Source: Amoebidium appalachense
Taxonomy: Eukaryota > Ichthyosporea
NCBI GenBank assembly: GCA_963693365.1
Contig: CAVNZM010000016.1
Span: 1,860,001-1,924,000 of the forward strand
DNA: 64,000 nucleotides
Direction: 5' to 3'
Shown here one piece after another: positions 1 to 12,898 of this stretch. Numbering within the stretch: the first letter of the stretch is position 1; each line of letters begins with the position of its first letter. The position numbers were made by a program, and so were the translations under genes. The notes below the pieces were generated by a model. That model did no database searches, was not told where the DNA came from, and saw only the letters and a list, made by a program, of their open reading frames with translations.

Positions 1-1
1 T

Positions 2-35
<34 letters not shown>

Positions 36-457
36 GCACGAGCATGCGTGTGTGGTGAAGGGGGGGGAGGGGGGGGGGGGGGGGGGGGGGGAGGGGGGAG
101 GAAGAAGCGTATTGAACGGGCGACAATCCATGCAAAATTAGGTGGTATCACGTGATGTGGGATTTCTCAACGGGAAAGTTAGGGGGCGACCAGAAGGTAG
201 TTGTGGTGATTGTGATTTGTAAGCAGGTGTTTGTGGTGCCATGTGTGCTATGTGTGTTCCCTTTTGTGTGTGTGCTTGTGTGCCTGTTCATGTCTGTGTT
301 TGTGTGTCCGGGAAGGGCGAGGTGGCAAACTGAGGCAGAGGGAGAAGGGACTCAGGGGCTTAGCCGGGGGGGGGGGGGGGGGTTGAGGAGCAGAGAAACA
401 AAGTCATGGTAGATCAATCGTATAGCAATTCAGAGATATCCAACCACTAATCAGCAA

Positions 458-666
458 CTAATGGGTCAATACAGACGTAACCTGGCAGACTACTGAAATT
501 AGTCGGCTGCCGGGTGGTTTCCAATCTGAAATGACGTCACAAAATTTACTACCATAACGCGTAGTAATTAATGTGACGTCATTTCAGATTGACAGCCAGC
601 CGCCGTGACTAATTTCAGTAGTCTGCCGGAGTACGTAGTCTGTATCGAACCGTCGTAACCCATTAG
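458..666. repeat. Foldback (inverted-repeat) element
   Basis: The two halves of this stretch are inverted copies. CTAATGGG at 458 is answered by CCCATTAG at 659-666, and GGCAGACTACTGAAATTAGT near 486 by its complement near 610-628. AATCTGAAATGACGTCAC near 521 is answered near 571-588. The centre is a short AT-rich loop around 545-570. It looks like a MITE or foldback transposon, and it lies downstream of the last visible APEH exon, in intron on that gene's strand. It has no coding capacity. Confidence 0.8.
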
Positions 667-720
667 CCAAACCAAGTCAAACACACCACACAGCACCCAC
701 CCACCCACCCACCCACCCAC

Positions 721-1218
721 CTTCGGCACCATGACAATACACTCGAACCCCATCTCGCTATCTTTAGCCGCGTGCTGCGTCACAAACCACGTGTTATTGG
801 CTTCGTATTCCGGTGCGTGATTCGTAACCCCGATCCACCCATTCGCGCCTGGCGCTTTGTAGAATACACGAGAGGGTGAGTTTGGAGCAGAATGGGATGC
901 GAGGATTCCATCGTTGAAAACGTCTAGAAGAGTACACGAGCCGGGTTCACCAAGAGAGGAGTCGGGCTGGCCGTAGCTGTCGGTTTGGCCTGGTGGTGGT
1001 GTGTGTGTGTGTGTTGGGGGGGGGGGGGGGGGGGGGGGGGGGGACGGACGGAGGGAGGGGGGGGGGGGGGGGGGGGGGATGTATGCGTTAGAGGGCTGGA
1101 AATATGGAGGGGACAATAAAGAGCAACAACAAAAACGTCACAAAAATGAGAAGCGTGCAGGCAGAAGACACTTGAACAGAGCCCATCATCAGGGGGGTTC
1201 CTATGCCTTGGGGAGGGT

Positions 1219-1251
<33 letters not shown>

Positions 1252-1668
1252 GACGTGGGGTGGGGGGGGGGGGGGGGGGGGGGGGGGGTGGAGGGGGCTG
1301 TTCGAGTGAGTGAGTGAGGGAGGGAGAGAGTGAGTGACCGAGCGAGTGTAGATGGTTGCATTGTTTTTTTCTTTTGGGTTGGGGTGGTGGCAGTGGTGAT
1401 GGTGATATTGGATTTAGAAAGAAGGTATAGCAAAGTGGTGTGCGTGTGTGCTGGGAGGGAGGGAGGGGTTTGAATGCGAAACACGGTACGACGTACGCAT
1501 ACACGACGAGAAGCATGGTGCAGGACACATGAAAAGGCAAACGTTCAAGTATGCAACATCAGCCATGTGCACAGTATGCGCCATAAGCAGAGCCCATCCT
1601 CAGGGAGGACCCAAGTCATCAATTGCGTCTGAGTTTCGACCCCTTAGCCCGCGTATATACGACGGGAG

Positions 1669-1700
<32 letters not shown>

Positions 1701-1857
1701 AAGGGGCTGCATACATTGTCTGCTAGGTAGATACGGGAGGATTAAATTAATTAGTCCCCATTGCTGGGCCTCTCCCCACCGTGCTATTGTGACTGATCTA
1801 ATATATGTGATCTTTTGTGTCCCCCCCCCCCCCCCCCCCTATTATGTGATATTTTGT

Positions 1858-1894
<37 letters not shown>

Positions 1895-2527
1895 CCCCAA
1901 CCCCACCCCACCCCCGCCAACTTTTTTTTTCTTTCTTTTTCCCTTTCTTTCTTTCTTTTGGTGTGTGTGTGTGTGTGTGTTGTGTGTGTGAAGGGGGGGG
2001 GGGAGGGGGTGGGGGGGAGGGGGTGGGGGGGAAGGAATACCTGCGACCCTTTCGACCTTTCCACTTTCCAGATCGACCCTCAGGACGGCATTCAGAGACC
2101 TCCACTGTGACGTCACATAGACGTACCGGCTGTCGGTGCTGAAGCAGCGATAGAGCATGCCGTGGCAGTAGAACCCTGCAAAAAACATAAATATCAGATA
2201 TTGTGAAATTTACATTAAAGCCAGCAAATGCGATTTTTGGAGTCCAACTTACCCCCCCCCCCTCCCCAAAAGGGAAGGGGAGGGGGGAGGGGGGGAATGG
2301 GCTTAATAAGGAAAGAAAGAAAAGAGAAAGGAGAGAGAGTGATTAAGGGAAGGTGGGCGTGAGGGGGGGGGGGGGGGGGGGGGGGGAGGAAGAGGGGAAG
2401 GGACAAATCACACATATACATTCCAATTGCAGCCTCCCCCCCCCCCCCCCACACACACACAACTACGAGAGCGCTCTTATTAGACCAACGAACCTCCACC
2501 CCCCTCCCCCCGCCCTCCCCCCGCCCT

Positions 2528-2559
<32 letters not shown>

Positions 2560-3111
2560 TTCCTCCACCTCCACCTCCACCCCTTACCCAAGCCCACCCC
2601 ACCATCCCCTCCCCCCCCCCTTTTTTTTTCTCACCACCAACCCCACCTGAACAACTCTCCGAACACACACACACACATCTTTTACTCTTTGACCCCCCCC
2701 CCCCCCCAGCCCCCCCTTCTGCCCTCTTCCCCTCCCAACCCCACCCACCTACACACCCACTCACCTGGAAACTCTTCACCCGACTTTGGAGGTGCAGTGA
2801 CGTAATCAACCAACACCCGAGGTTTCCCCCCTTCCTCCCACTCCCGCACATACATTGCCGAACACGTAGAGTGTGTCTTCACCTCTGCGCACGCAAAAAA
2901 CACAAGTTTTTTCCCGTCGGGAGAAAAACGAGGACACCTCGCGTGAAACAGGTCAGGGGTGAGGCATGTGGGAGGGGTGGGCTCGGGGGTTTTTTCGGCG
3001 GTTTGGGAGGCGTCGGTGGCGGTGGGGGTGGAAGAAGGGGCGGGGGTGTATGGAATGTGGTAGACTCCTGCGCGGCGGTTGTAGCTGGAAAAGGAAATAG
3101 TGAGTGATGGA

Positions 3112-3156
<45 letters not shown>

Positions 3157-3200
3157 CCCCCCTCTCTCTCAACTTTTTTTTTTTTTTGGATGGCGGGGCT

Positions 3201-3238
<38 letters not shown>

Positions 3239-3481
3239 GCGCGCAATATATATATCCACTTCCCCCCCCACCCACCCCCCGGCCCTGCCCTGCCCCCCTC
3301 CCTCTCCCCCGGGCCTTATCTCACTTCAACACCACCACCACGAAACCACACACATTACCGAGGTGCTTTTCTATCCCTCTGGTGATTTCCACGATCCTTG
3401 CGGTTTAACAAGTCGTTTGCACCTTTCACACCATTTCTCCACCAACCACTTCCGTTTTCCCTCTTCTCCTACTTTCATGCT

Positions 3482-3537
<56 letters not shown>

Positions 3538-3995
3538 GGTGAGGAATCTTTAAAACGCCGAAAAAGCGTTGGCGATTCAAGCAACGGGGGGCGGGGGGGG
3601 GGGGGGGGGGGGGAAGAGTCCGAAAACCCACCAATAAATCAGCCCGAGGCGTTTATCGGGCACAGGGAATCCAGTAAACACAATGGTCCTACCATCGGGG
3701 CTCCACACAGCATCACCTGCACAGAGATCCTCGGGAATACTTTTCACCTCCTCGATTTTACGTGTTAGCAAATTTGCCACGAAAAGACGCGCACATATCC
3801 TCCCTACGAAAAGTTCACCCCAGTCTTGGCGGTAGTCGTATTCGGTTCCGGCCTGTGTGTGGGTGAATAGTGGGTAGGTGAGTGAGTGAGTGAGTGAGTG
3901 AGTGAGTGAGTGAGTGAGAGAGAGAGAGAGTGTGTGTGTGTGTGCGCGCGCGCGTGTGCGTGCGTGTGATGTGTGGCCGAGAAATGAAGGGGAGT

Positions 3996-4031
<36 letters not shown>

Positions 4032-4295
4032 GGGGGAGGGGGAGAGAGGGGGAGGGGGGGAGGGGAGGCGAGAAGTAGACATGAGAAATTTGGGGGGGAA
4101 AGCACGCACTGGAAACGAACATGGGAAAGGTAGGGGTGATCATGATATTTGTTCAGATTTCGTCCATGTACCTTCCACCCCCTCCCTCATCCCCCCCCCC
4201 CCCCACCCCCCCCCCCTTCCTCCTCGGCGTCTCTCTCCCTGCTCAAAAACACGTGCCAGCACCCCAACACATGCGCGCACACACACACAGGCACT

Positions 4296-4367
<72 letters not shown>

Positions 4368-4602
4368 GACCCACCCACCCACCCACGCTATTCACCACCT
4401 CAGGTGTAGGTTTCCCAGGGGCCGTAGGGGGCTCAGGCTCCCAGTAGGTTCTGGAAGGTTTTGCCTTGGCCTCAGCACAGTAAAGGAGCCTGGTTTCATC
4501 GGACGACCAAGCAAGAGTGCCAAAGAACTCATCCTTGTAGATCTGTGTTGTGTGTGCGTGCGTGGGTGGGTGGACGTGGGTGTGGGTGTGTGTGCATGTT
4601 TT

Positions 4603-4633
<31 letters not shown>

Positions 4634-5397
4634 GGAGGGGGGGGTTGTTGTTCGGGGAGGGAAAGGGGGGGAGGGGGGTTGGGGGAGGGGGAGGGGAGGG
4701 GGGATGGAAGTCTTTTGGTGTTAGAAACGGTTCTCTCACTGGTAGTTACTTGTACGGTGTTGTGCGGAATGGACAGAGATCTAGAACATGTTTCAAACTT
4801 ACGCTCTGGGCTGGCTTCGAGGGAGAAAAAACTCACTAGCCATCAATTTCGTATGTACTCAGACACAAGAGCTTATGCTTTTTGATTGGTAAGATTCCAG
4901 TGGCTTTCCAGGGCCAGTGGGGGAGGGTGTGCTTGTATGTGGGGGAGGGGGGGGGGGGGGGGGGGGGGGGGGGTCGATTTGAGGCAAGACAGAATGCACA
5001 AAAGAAGCCGAGTGGAAGGTACATCCACCTCTCCGTGGTTGTCGTCCGTTGGAATGCTCAGCAGCAGGCCACTGTCGCCCCAAACATCGATCGCAAAGCC
5101 CTTTTTCTCCTTTCCCTCTCCAGCGCGAATCACCGCCATCTTCTGACCACTCGGTGATGGGGACACCTTGACGATGTTTTCAGATTCCGTAGGCATGCTG
5201 CTTGGGATGAAGCTGCCTCCTGCAGCTTGAAGGTAGGGCACAGTAAAACGACGGGTTTTCATGTTTCGCAAATCTGCTTGCGTAAAGGTGGTGTTGGCTA
5301 CAGTGAGCTCTTTGTTACCACTGGGGCGAAGGTAAGCCTGCGCCACGGTTGGCTGTGCGCGCACAGAGGTGTACTTGTCAACATACGCCGACGCCAT
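721..5397 (-). CDS. APEH: Acylaminoacyl-peptidase (acylamino-acid-releasing enzyme), N-terminal propeller part, partial
   Basis: Six exons on the minus strand join in phase: 5397-5029, 4542-4399, 3852-3632, 3084-2765, 2175-2041 and 989-721. Together they give 486 codons from an ATG at 5397. All five introns are GT-AG. The first exon has the APEH-like pattern VSPSPSGQKMAVIR followed by DVWGDSGLLLSI. Later exons carry AWSSDETRLLYCAE, the QDWGE/AVWSPDGRTIVFTG blade, FSPDGKKLVFFA, and RLGLIYC, which the splice joins to YNRRAGVYHIPY. These match the seven-bladed beta-propeller of the oligopeptidase family, which removes N-acylated residues from peptides in the cytosol. The family is about 730 residues, so the alpha/beta-hydrolase domain with the Ser-Asp-His triad must lie left of the window. 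Introns are packed with G/C runs and (TG)n. Gene family is confident; exact family member rests on propeller similarity only. Confidence 0.86.
1076..1212 (+). repeat. Poly(G)-bordered dispersed repeat, subfamily 2
   Basis: Unique sequence begins directly after a poly(G) tract with ATGTATGCGTTAGAGGGCTGG and ends with CAGAGCCCATCATCAGGGGG followed by GTTCCTATGCCTTGG and more poly(G). The end matches 60440-60475 and the beginning matches 32073-32100, so the three appear to be diverged copies of one family. It sits in an APEH intron. Confidence 0.6.
1465..1666 (+). repeat. Poly(G)-bordered dispersed repeat, subfamily 1 (long copy)
   Basis: This copy starts next to a G-rich run with GTTTGAATGCGAAACACGG. 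It passes through TTCAAGTATGCAACATCAGC and GCAGAGCCCATCCTCAGG, and ends TCGACCCCTTAGCCCGCG then TATATACGAC, followed by another poly(G). The copy at 28148-28327 is similar over its whole length. Shorter or inverted copies are at 10005-10152, 23345-23518 and 62671-62790. No open frame and no inverted ends were found. Confidence 0.8.
1821..2034. repeat. Low-complexity block: poly(C), poly(T)/TC, (TG)n, G-rich
   Basis: Two poly(C) runs (1821-1839 and 1861-1892) are followed by a T/C-rich stretch, a short (GT)n and a G-rich stretch. It fills the APEH intron between the exons ending at 2041 and starting at 989. All open frames across it are proline, glycine or lysine repeats in different readings and are not genes. 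Confidence 0.85.
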
Positions 5398-6147
5398 GTT
5401 GATGCCACTTTAAGGTTACTTAGCCTTTTTTTTCTTTTGAGTGTGGTGTGGTTAGCTGGAACAGTGGTTCCTCCGTCAACAGTTGAAGCAAAAGCGAGGA
5501 ATGGCATCGGGAGACACCCTGTCTTCGAACAAGAGGCTCCAAAAAAAAAAATGGTAGGGAGATAATGCAGTAAAAAGTGGGGGATATTGCAAACTGAAAG
5601 GGAGTTTCTGGAAAAGCTGGAAGGCTTGGCTGTAGCCAAACTTAGTATACCTACTCCCTTTGATACTTAGAAAAGAGACCTCTGCAACACTTTTGTTCTC
5701 GTTTTGAAAGCCTTCGCCTTTTTTTTTCTTCTTTTTTTTTATAAAAAATTGTTTTCCGTCAAGGATAGCGTCAAGGAAAGGCCAGGGTTCGAAGGACGGT
5801 GGAGCCCATTAACGGAAGTCGAAATCCCGTTTCGGAAAACCTCTTCGAAAATCGGAATGCTCCGTCGGAGCAGGCCCACCAAAAATCGTAATCATCGCGC
5901 ATCAGTAAACAAGGGCATGCTTATTTGTGCCTATATTGCATCAAAATGTAATTATAATGCATACTGAAAAACCCCTGTGGTTATTAGAGCCTTCCTGGTG
6001 TTAACGTTGGCACTTGAAGCTTTGAAGGAATAAAAGGGAATTTAAAAATATGAAGTGCATTACATAATGCACAATATGTATATACATTTTGTCTCCGTAT
6101 TTAAAAATTCTGGGGGAGGGGAGGGGAGGGGAGGGGGAGGGGGAGGG

Positions 6148-6179
<32 letters not shown>

Positions 6180-6478
6180 GAGGCAGCAACATGGGAAGCT
6201 CAGGCAGAAATCGAATGTTGGGGGGGGGGGGGAGAAGGCCCTGGGGGGGGGGGGGGGGGGGGGGTGGAGAAAATCAGGTCGGGTGGTTGTGTCTGTGTTT
6301 GTGTGTGTGAGAGTATTTTTCTTTGCAATTGTGTGTGTGTGTGTGGTGGGTATGTATGCACGGTGTGTGTGATTGTGTGTATGTGTACAGGTGTGGGTGT
6401 GTATTTGTGTCAGCGGTAATCGGTGTGTGTGTGTCTATGTTCAGTGTGCATGTGTGCACATGTGCACGTGTGTGTGTG

Positions 6479-6510
<32 letters not shown>

Positions 6511-6714
6511 CATGACATTGTGTGTATGTGTGTGTGTGTTTTGTGTCAACGCGTACGGTTATGGTGTGTGTGTATGTATGTACAGTGTGTGTATGTATGT
6601 GTGTGTGTGTGCAGTGTGGTGTGTATGTATGCAGGGTGTGTGTACATGTGTACACCTGTGTATGTGTGTGTACATGCCAGTGTGGGTGTGTGTGTTTGTA
6701 CCAACGGTTTCTTG

Positions 6715-6749
<35 letters not shown>

Positions 6750-6778
6750 GCCGTGTACATGGTGTGTGTGTGCAGTGT

Positions 6779-6817
<39 letters not shown>

Positions 6818-7500
6818 TGTGTGTGTGTGGCCATGGGTGGGTGGGTGCATACTATTAGCATGTGATCGTACAGGGTGGATGCATGTGCACGTTTGTAATA
6901 CAGTTATCATGATCTGAGATAGTATGTGCCTGTGCACGTGTACTAGCCTAGGTCACATGATTGTGTGGTGTCACGGCTGTGTATGTATGTGGATGTGTGT
7001 CTTTGAACGGAACACAGTGGTGCACAGTGTGTGTATCGCCTGCCATTGAAGACGCGTGCCACTGATCGTGATACACGTGGCACCTGCACCTGGTGGCCGT
7101 CGACTCTGAGCATCTAGATCCATTCTGATGTTTAGGCCTTCCTGGGGGGGAATGTGGGGGGGGGGGGGGGGGGGGGGAGGGTAGCGTGACGGTACTAGTG
7201 GGGGGGGGGGGGGGGGGGGATCCGCCTGAGAGGGGGGGGGGGAGGGGGTGAGGCCGGAGCGGCGGTGGGGGAGAAGGAGGGGCAGCACTGGTGGAGGAAA
7301 CGGTGGGCAGCGGAGGAGGGGGGAATGGGGTTCGATTTCTGGGGGGGGAAGTTTTGAAGTGGAGGCCGGCCTATATATACATGCGCAGGCATGCATATGC
7401 ATATAATATTATGTGCATTGTATGTTCATGTGGCCATGGCCATGCATGGCTATGATGCATATGTGGTGTCACGGCTGTGTGTGTGTGAATTTGTGTGCGT

Positions 7501-7537
<37 letters not shown>

Positions 7538-8888
7538 CGTGGGTGTGTGCATAAATGTGTTTGGTGTGACAACATGTACATGTGCTGGCGCTGTAGTCAG
7601 GCTAGGGTCTGCCATTGAACATTCTACAGGGACAGGGAGACACGTACGTTCATGTGCAGCTTGTGTGGGTGGTGTATGCCCCGTGTATGATGAGACCTGC
7701 GAAGTCATGAGAAGCTTCCCCCCGGGGGCCGGGGGGGGGGGGAGGGGGGGGGGGGGGGGCTCTCGGGCGTTCCGATTCGGCCGGGACGATTTTCGGAACT
7801 GTGTTTTCAAATATCGGAAATTCCGATTTTTTTTCGTAACTTCGAACCCTGGGAAAGGCTTTTGGGGTGCTCCAGACTAATATAGCTTTTTATGGCAAAT
7901 ACGCGCTTCTAGTCCCAAAAAGAGCCTGTGACGTCACAGCATGTTTGCGTGGCGCTGTGACGTCATCGCAGTGATTCTCAGTGGGCAGCTATATCGTATT
8001 CAAATATCCAACCTAAACCCAGATTTCTAGATTTAATGTTAGTATTGACGGTTGATTGGATATTAAAATATTGTATTTCGCACCTGCTACCAATCATCGT
8101 GTGGTCGGATATGCCATAGATCACCATCGAGCCCCTGAATCTTAAAAGAAAAGCGCCTCTTTGATAGCACATCTTTTCCAAATAAGGCAGGTGATTTGGG
8201 TTTCACTGTCCAAAATCTGGGTTTGGGATAGGAACTTGAAGGGGGTGGGGGGGACGTCTTCCAAATTCCTAAACCCAAACCCAAATCTTCAGCGACAACA
8301 AGATGAAGTAAGAAAACGCCAAGAACTAAGTTGTTAAGCATATTTCTGGTATAATTTCTCCCTAAAAATATTATCTTTCACGCAACATTAATATTTGTAT
8401 GTTTTATAATGCTTTATTATAGTACATATTCTTTGTTTCTTTTTAATACATAGGCGTGGTGCAAAGCGGCGGTCATGCCGCATGCGTGACATTTGGGTTT
8501 AAAATCTGGGTTTGGGTTTGGGTATTTGGGTACGGTATAGCCGCCCACTTGCACGTGTACAACTAAGCACAACTCGCGGCACTTCTAGATCTGGAAAGAG
8601 GAGCCTGGGGAAAACATTATGATTATACGTTGTCACTGGCAATTTAGAGACAGATAAGTGAAGAAGCGGCTGTGGGGCTGCTGCGTTCTTCTTCCTTCTT
8701 CTTTTTGCTAGAATCCTGGTTCTCCTAGTTCGGCAGGTAAATACATTTGTTGGCAAGTCAAACACAGCAATCTTGATAGGTGCTGATGTTCTTTCGTCAG
8801 AGCATCATTAGCAACAATCCTTCCAGTCACCGTTACATAAGTAAACGCATACGTTAAGAGTACTCTTAGGCACATTTCACATAGAAAA
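5398..8888. other. Intergenic region between divergent APEH and NOP16
   Basis: The 3.5-kb gap separates the two start codons, which point away from each other. From 5400 to 6100 it is fairly unique and AT-rich. From 6280 to 7000 and 7470 to 7560 it is irregular (TG)n, with G runs at 6140-6170, 7150-7218 and 7730-7760. From 7980 to 8530 there are several copies of an AAACCCAAACCC/GGGTTTGGGT motif in both orientations, for example at 8214-8226, 8271-8287 and 8505-8530. I see no coding exon. Confidence 0.7.
6281..6835. repeat. Degenerate (TG)n array
   Basis: About 550 bases of TG repeats interrupted by short units such as TGTATGTATG and CATG. It is the source of long Cys-Val-rich frames on one strand and Thr-His-rich frames on the other. 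No function can be assigned. Confidence 0.95.
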
Positions 8889-9164
8889 ATGGCCAACATT
8901 CGCGCGCGAAAGTCGAGGAGAAACAAGGTGGTTAACACGACCGTGAATAAGAAGAGGGGCAACCAGAATAACCATTTTAGGAAGGTGGTAGTGACAAACC
9001 CAACGGTCGCCAAAGTCTGGGACAAGAAAAAGGTGAGAGTTTGGTGCCCAAATCATGGTAATATTGACTGTGGAACCGATATGGTTTTTATTCTGCTGTG
9101 ATGGTTGTGTTGGAGCCCTTACCCCCGGTGGGTGGGAGGTCTCGATCGGTGTGCGTGTGCGTGT

Positions 9165-9195
<31 letters not shown>

Positions 9196-10148
9196 GGGGG
9201 GGGGGGGAGGGAGGGGTATACGTGTGTGTACGTGTGTGTGTATGTGTTTGTGTGTGCGTGCTTGGGTGCGCTGGTGGGTGCTTGCCTGGGTGCGTGTGTG
9301 CGTGCATGCGTGTGGGTGTGTGCTGAATGCGTGCTTGCCTGCATGCCTGCATGCGTGTAAGCCTGCCTGCGTGCAAGCATGCATGGCTGTACGTGTGTGT
9401 GTGTGTGTGTGTGTGTGCGTGCAAACTGAAGGTCATATTTGGACCTGTATTCCTGTGTTCAGGTGTGCTTGTTTGACTAACTGGTTGCTTTGTACGGCTA
9501 TGAATAACTCTGTGAATGTGTGCATCTGCTTTTGGCCAAACATCGCTGCTTTTTTTGATTGAGATGGTGAGGGGTTGCTGCTGTTAGTACCCGTCTCTCT
9601 GCCCTGGGTTGAATCTGCCAGGTTTGGGGAAGAAAGGGGAAAACAGAGGACCAAGGGTTTGGTGTGTGTATGTCTGTGTGTGTGTTGGGGGGGGAGGGGG
9701 GGAAGGGGGGGGGGGGGGGGGGGCTGAGGTGGGAGGAACTGGAAGGAATGAAGTTCGTCGGTAGAGGGATATTTGGGGGAAGGGGGGGGGGGGGGGGGGA
9801 GAGGGGGGAGGGACCACCTGCCCCTTCCCCCCCTCCCCCCCCCCCCCTTCCCTTCCCCCGGCCTTCGTCCCCCCCCAGCTCATTATCGATTCGCACACCG
9901 TCGGCACACTCGCATATTGCCATACTTACAGGCAAACACACAACGACACATGCGGGTGCCCGTCCCTACCCCCCCCCCCCCCCCCCCCATCCCCCTCCCG
10001 CCTGACTTGGCCCCCCCTGGGGATGGGCTCTGCGTATTTTGCATACTCTGCTCATGGCTGATGTTGCATACTTGAATGTTTGCCTTTGCCTGTGCCCTGC
10101 GCCATGCTTCTCATCGTGTATGTGTACTTCGTACCGTGTTCAGCATTC

Positions 10149-10182
<34 letters not shown>

Positions 10183-10230
10183 AGGAGCCTTCACTCCCAT
10201 GCACACACACGTCACAAGGTTGCCTGACCC

Positions 10231-10304
<74 letters not shown>

Positions 10305-10412
10305 CCCCTTTGAATGGCATATTTCAAATGGTCCTGTGACGTTTTGTGACTTGTCTTTTTATTTTTCCACGTCGATAATTCATCAATGCATCCATCTCTC
10401 TCTCTCTCTCCC

Positions 10413-10448
<36 letters not shown>

Positions 10449-10673
10449 TAATGCACAAACCCCACTCCCACTCCCCGCATCCATCGGTTACTATCACCAC
10501 ATCTCTCCTTTAACTAAAACGCTCTTTTCGCCGTTCGTGCTGGTTATCTTTCGCACCCAGTTGCTTTGACGCCAAGCAATATTTCATTTTGTTTTTGTCT
10601 CCTGTTGCTACCGAAAAGTTTAAGGAAAACAATAGATGTTACTAGGTGTGTGTGTGTGTGTATGTGTATTACC

Positions 10674-10763
<90 letters not shown>

Positions 10764-11046
10764 GTTGCGCACTTGTGTGCACATGCATGTGCATGTATGA
10801 AAATGTGTGTGGCGGCGGTGGCGGTGGTAGTCATAGTAATGGGGAGAGGGAGACCGGAGGCGGAGAGTGTGTGCATGGGTGTTTTTTTCTTTTTTTCTTT
10901 TTTGGGGGGGGGGGAGAGGGGGGGGGGGGGGGGAGGGGGAGGGTGATGTCTAGGGAGGGCGGGGGGGGGGGGGGGAGGGGAGGGCTCTGCTTTCTCATTC
11001 TTTGTCCTTTCCTTCCTTTCTTCTTTTCTTTTTCCGTTTTATTACA

Positions 11047-11081
<35 letters not shown>

Positions 11082-11536
11082 CAAAAAAAATAAAAAGTAA
11101 AAAATGAACACACATACACACTCCAACCCTCCCTTTACCGTTTTTGCATGATAGTGGGCACTCGGGGGGGGGGGGGGGGGGGGGGGGGGGGTAAACGGTC
11201 GAGTTGCACAGCACCACCCTCTCTCCATCCATGCCCCCCAACCTTTACCACTTACACACAGGCACACAGGCATGCATGTGTGCATGCACAATCATAATAC
11301 AGTGGGGATAATCGCTTTTGTACGCACTTGCACACACACTGCCGTTTTTCCGCGCCCCCCCTGGGGGGGGGGGGGGGGGGGGGGGGGGAGGCAAGTGCAC
11401 ACCCACCATTTTAGCACACACACATGCGTTACTATACGTCTTGAGCATGAGGAAACACACATGCACGCTTCAGCACGCGAACACGCATGCGCGTCCTCAC
11501 GCAACACACACAGGCACACACACACACACAAACACA

Positions 11537-11569
<33 letters not shown>

Positions 11570-12648
11570 CGATGTATCTACCCACACACACGCACGCACA
11601 CACGCACACACTCGCATCGTTGCATCTTCCCCGCTCGTTACCCACTCACACACACTTACACTCACAAAGACACGCTCACCAACACTCACACCCGCCCTTT
11701 TACAAACACACACACCCGTACACATTCGTACGCACACGCAGATACGTGCACGTTTACCACCATGTGTCTTTCTCGTTGAAAATAATTGTCCGTCTTGTGT
11801 TTTCGACACGTCGTGAGGTTCCAAAACTTCCCGGTGTGTATGGGCATTGCATTTCGTTCGTGTGCATATGTGTGTGGGTTCGATCCTCTGCCTTCCCCGT
11901 GAGTTTTTTCTTTCTTTCTTTGTCAGCGCCTGGCCGGTGATGTCTATAAATTTATTATGCTTAACCGCGGAATTTGCAGTGTCGAAAAACAAAGGACTGA
12001 GGCTCTTTTTTTTACCTGTTTTTCAATTTCTTCTTTTTTTTCTTCTGTCTTGTCCTTCTTTCTTTCTTTCTTTTTTTTTTTTTTTTTTTTTCTTTTTTTT
12101 TTCCCCCTTCTGTGCTTGCGTTTTTGTTCAATGTAAAAAATCGTGTTGTTTATTCCTGCTTCCGCACTTGCCAGGCCCATTATGCTCTTGAAATTACTTC
12201 TCGCCTCGCCTTTGCTCCTTTACGTAAACGTCTCGTCACCAGCCCCCCCCTCCCCCCCCCCCCCCCCCCCCCCTCCCTCCCTCCGGCTTTGCTTAAACAA
12301 GCATATTTTTGTGTGGTTTGCACTCTCCATTGTATTGTTGTTGTAAATGTGTACTTCGAACTCTATAACACATTCTAACCCCCCTCCCCCCCCCTCCCCC
12401 CCCCTCCCCCCCCCCCCCCCCCCCCCCCTGTCACTCCCGTGCCCTTCCATGCACAGTCTATCTGGCACAACTATGAGAAACTGGGTCTTGTAGCGGACCC
12501 AAACAAGGGGGCAGCCAAAAAGCCAAAACCTTTGTCACAGTCTGCCGAACCCCCCCAACCTGTGGATATTGATGCTCCTGTGGTGGTGGAGACGAGGGAG
12601 CCTACACCGTTGGTGAAGGGTGAGTGTGGTGTTGGTGGTTGTGGGGGC

Positions 12649-12681
<33 letters not shown>

Positions 12682-12794
12682 TTCCCCGTGGCGGGTGGTG
12701 TTGTTTGGTGGTGGTGGTGGTGGTGGTGGTTGGGGGGGGGGGGAGAGGGGGGGTTGGGGGGGGGGATGGTGGGAGAGTGGGAGAGTGTGCTCAT

Positions 12795-12842
<48 letters not shown>

Positions 12843-12864
12843 CCTCTCTATCTTTCTTGCTTGT

Positions 12865-12898
<34 letters not shown>

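Noticed and set aside
3994-4839. 281-codon plus-strand frame
   Set aside because: It is poly-Gly, poly-Pro and poly-Lys from homopolymers and runs antisense across real APEH exons.
5704-5967. 87-codon plus-strand frame and the GGTTCGAA motif near 5786
   Set aside because: The frame has no recognisable domain. GGTTCGAA looks like a tRNA B box, but no acceptor stem or A box can be folded around it.
6323-6937. Long Cys-Val and Thr-His open frames
   Set aside because: They are translations of (TG)n/(CA)n in both directions. The same occurs at 10.6, 16.5, 19.4, 20.5, 29.5, 34.2 and 57 kb.
8708-9025. Minus-strand frame with several apparent membrane helices
   Set aside because: It is antisense to NOP16 exon 1, which has clear homology and splice signals.
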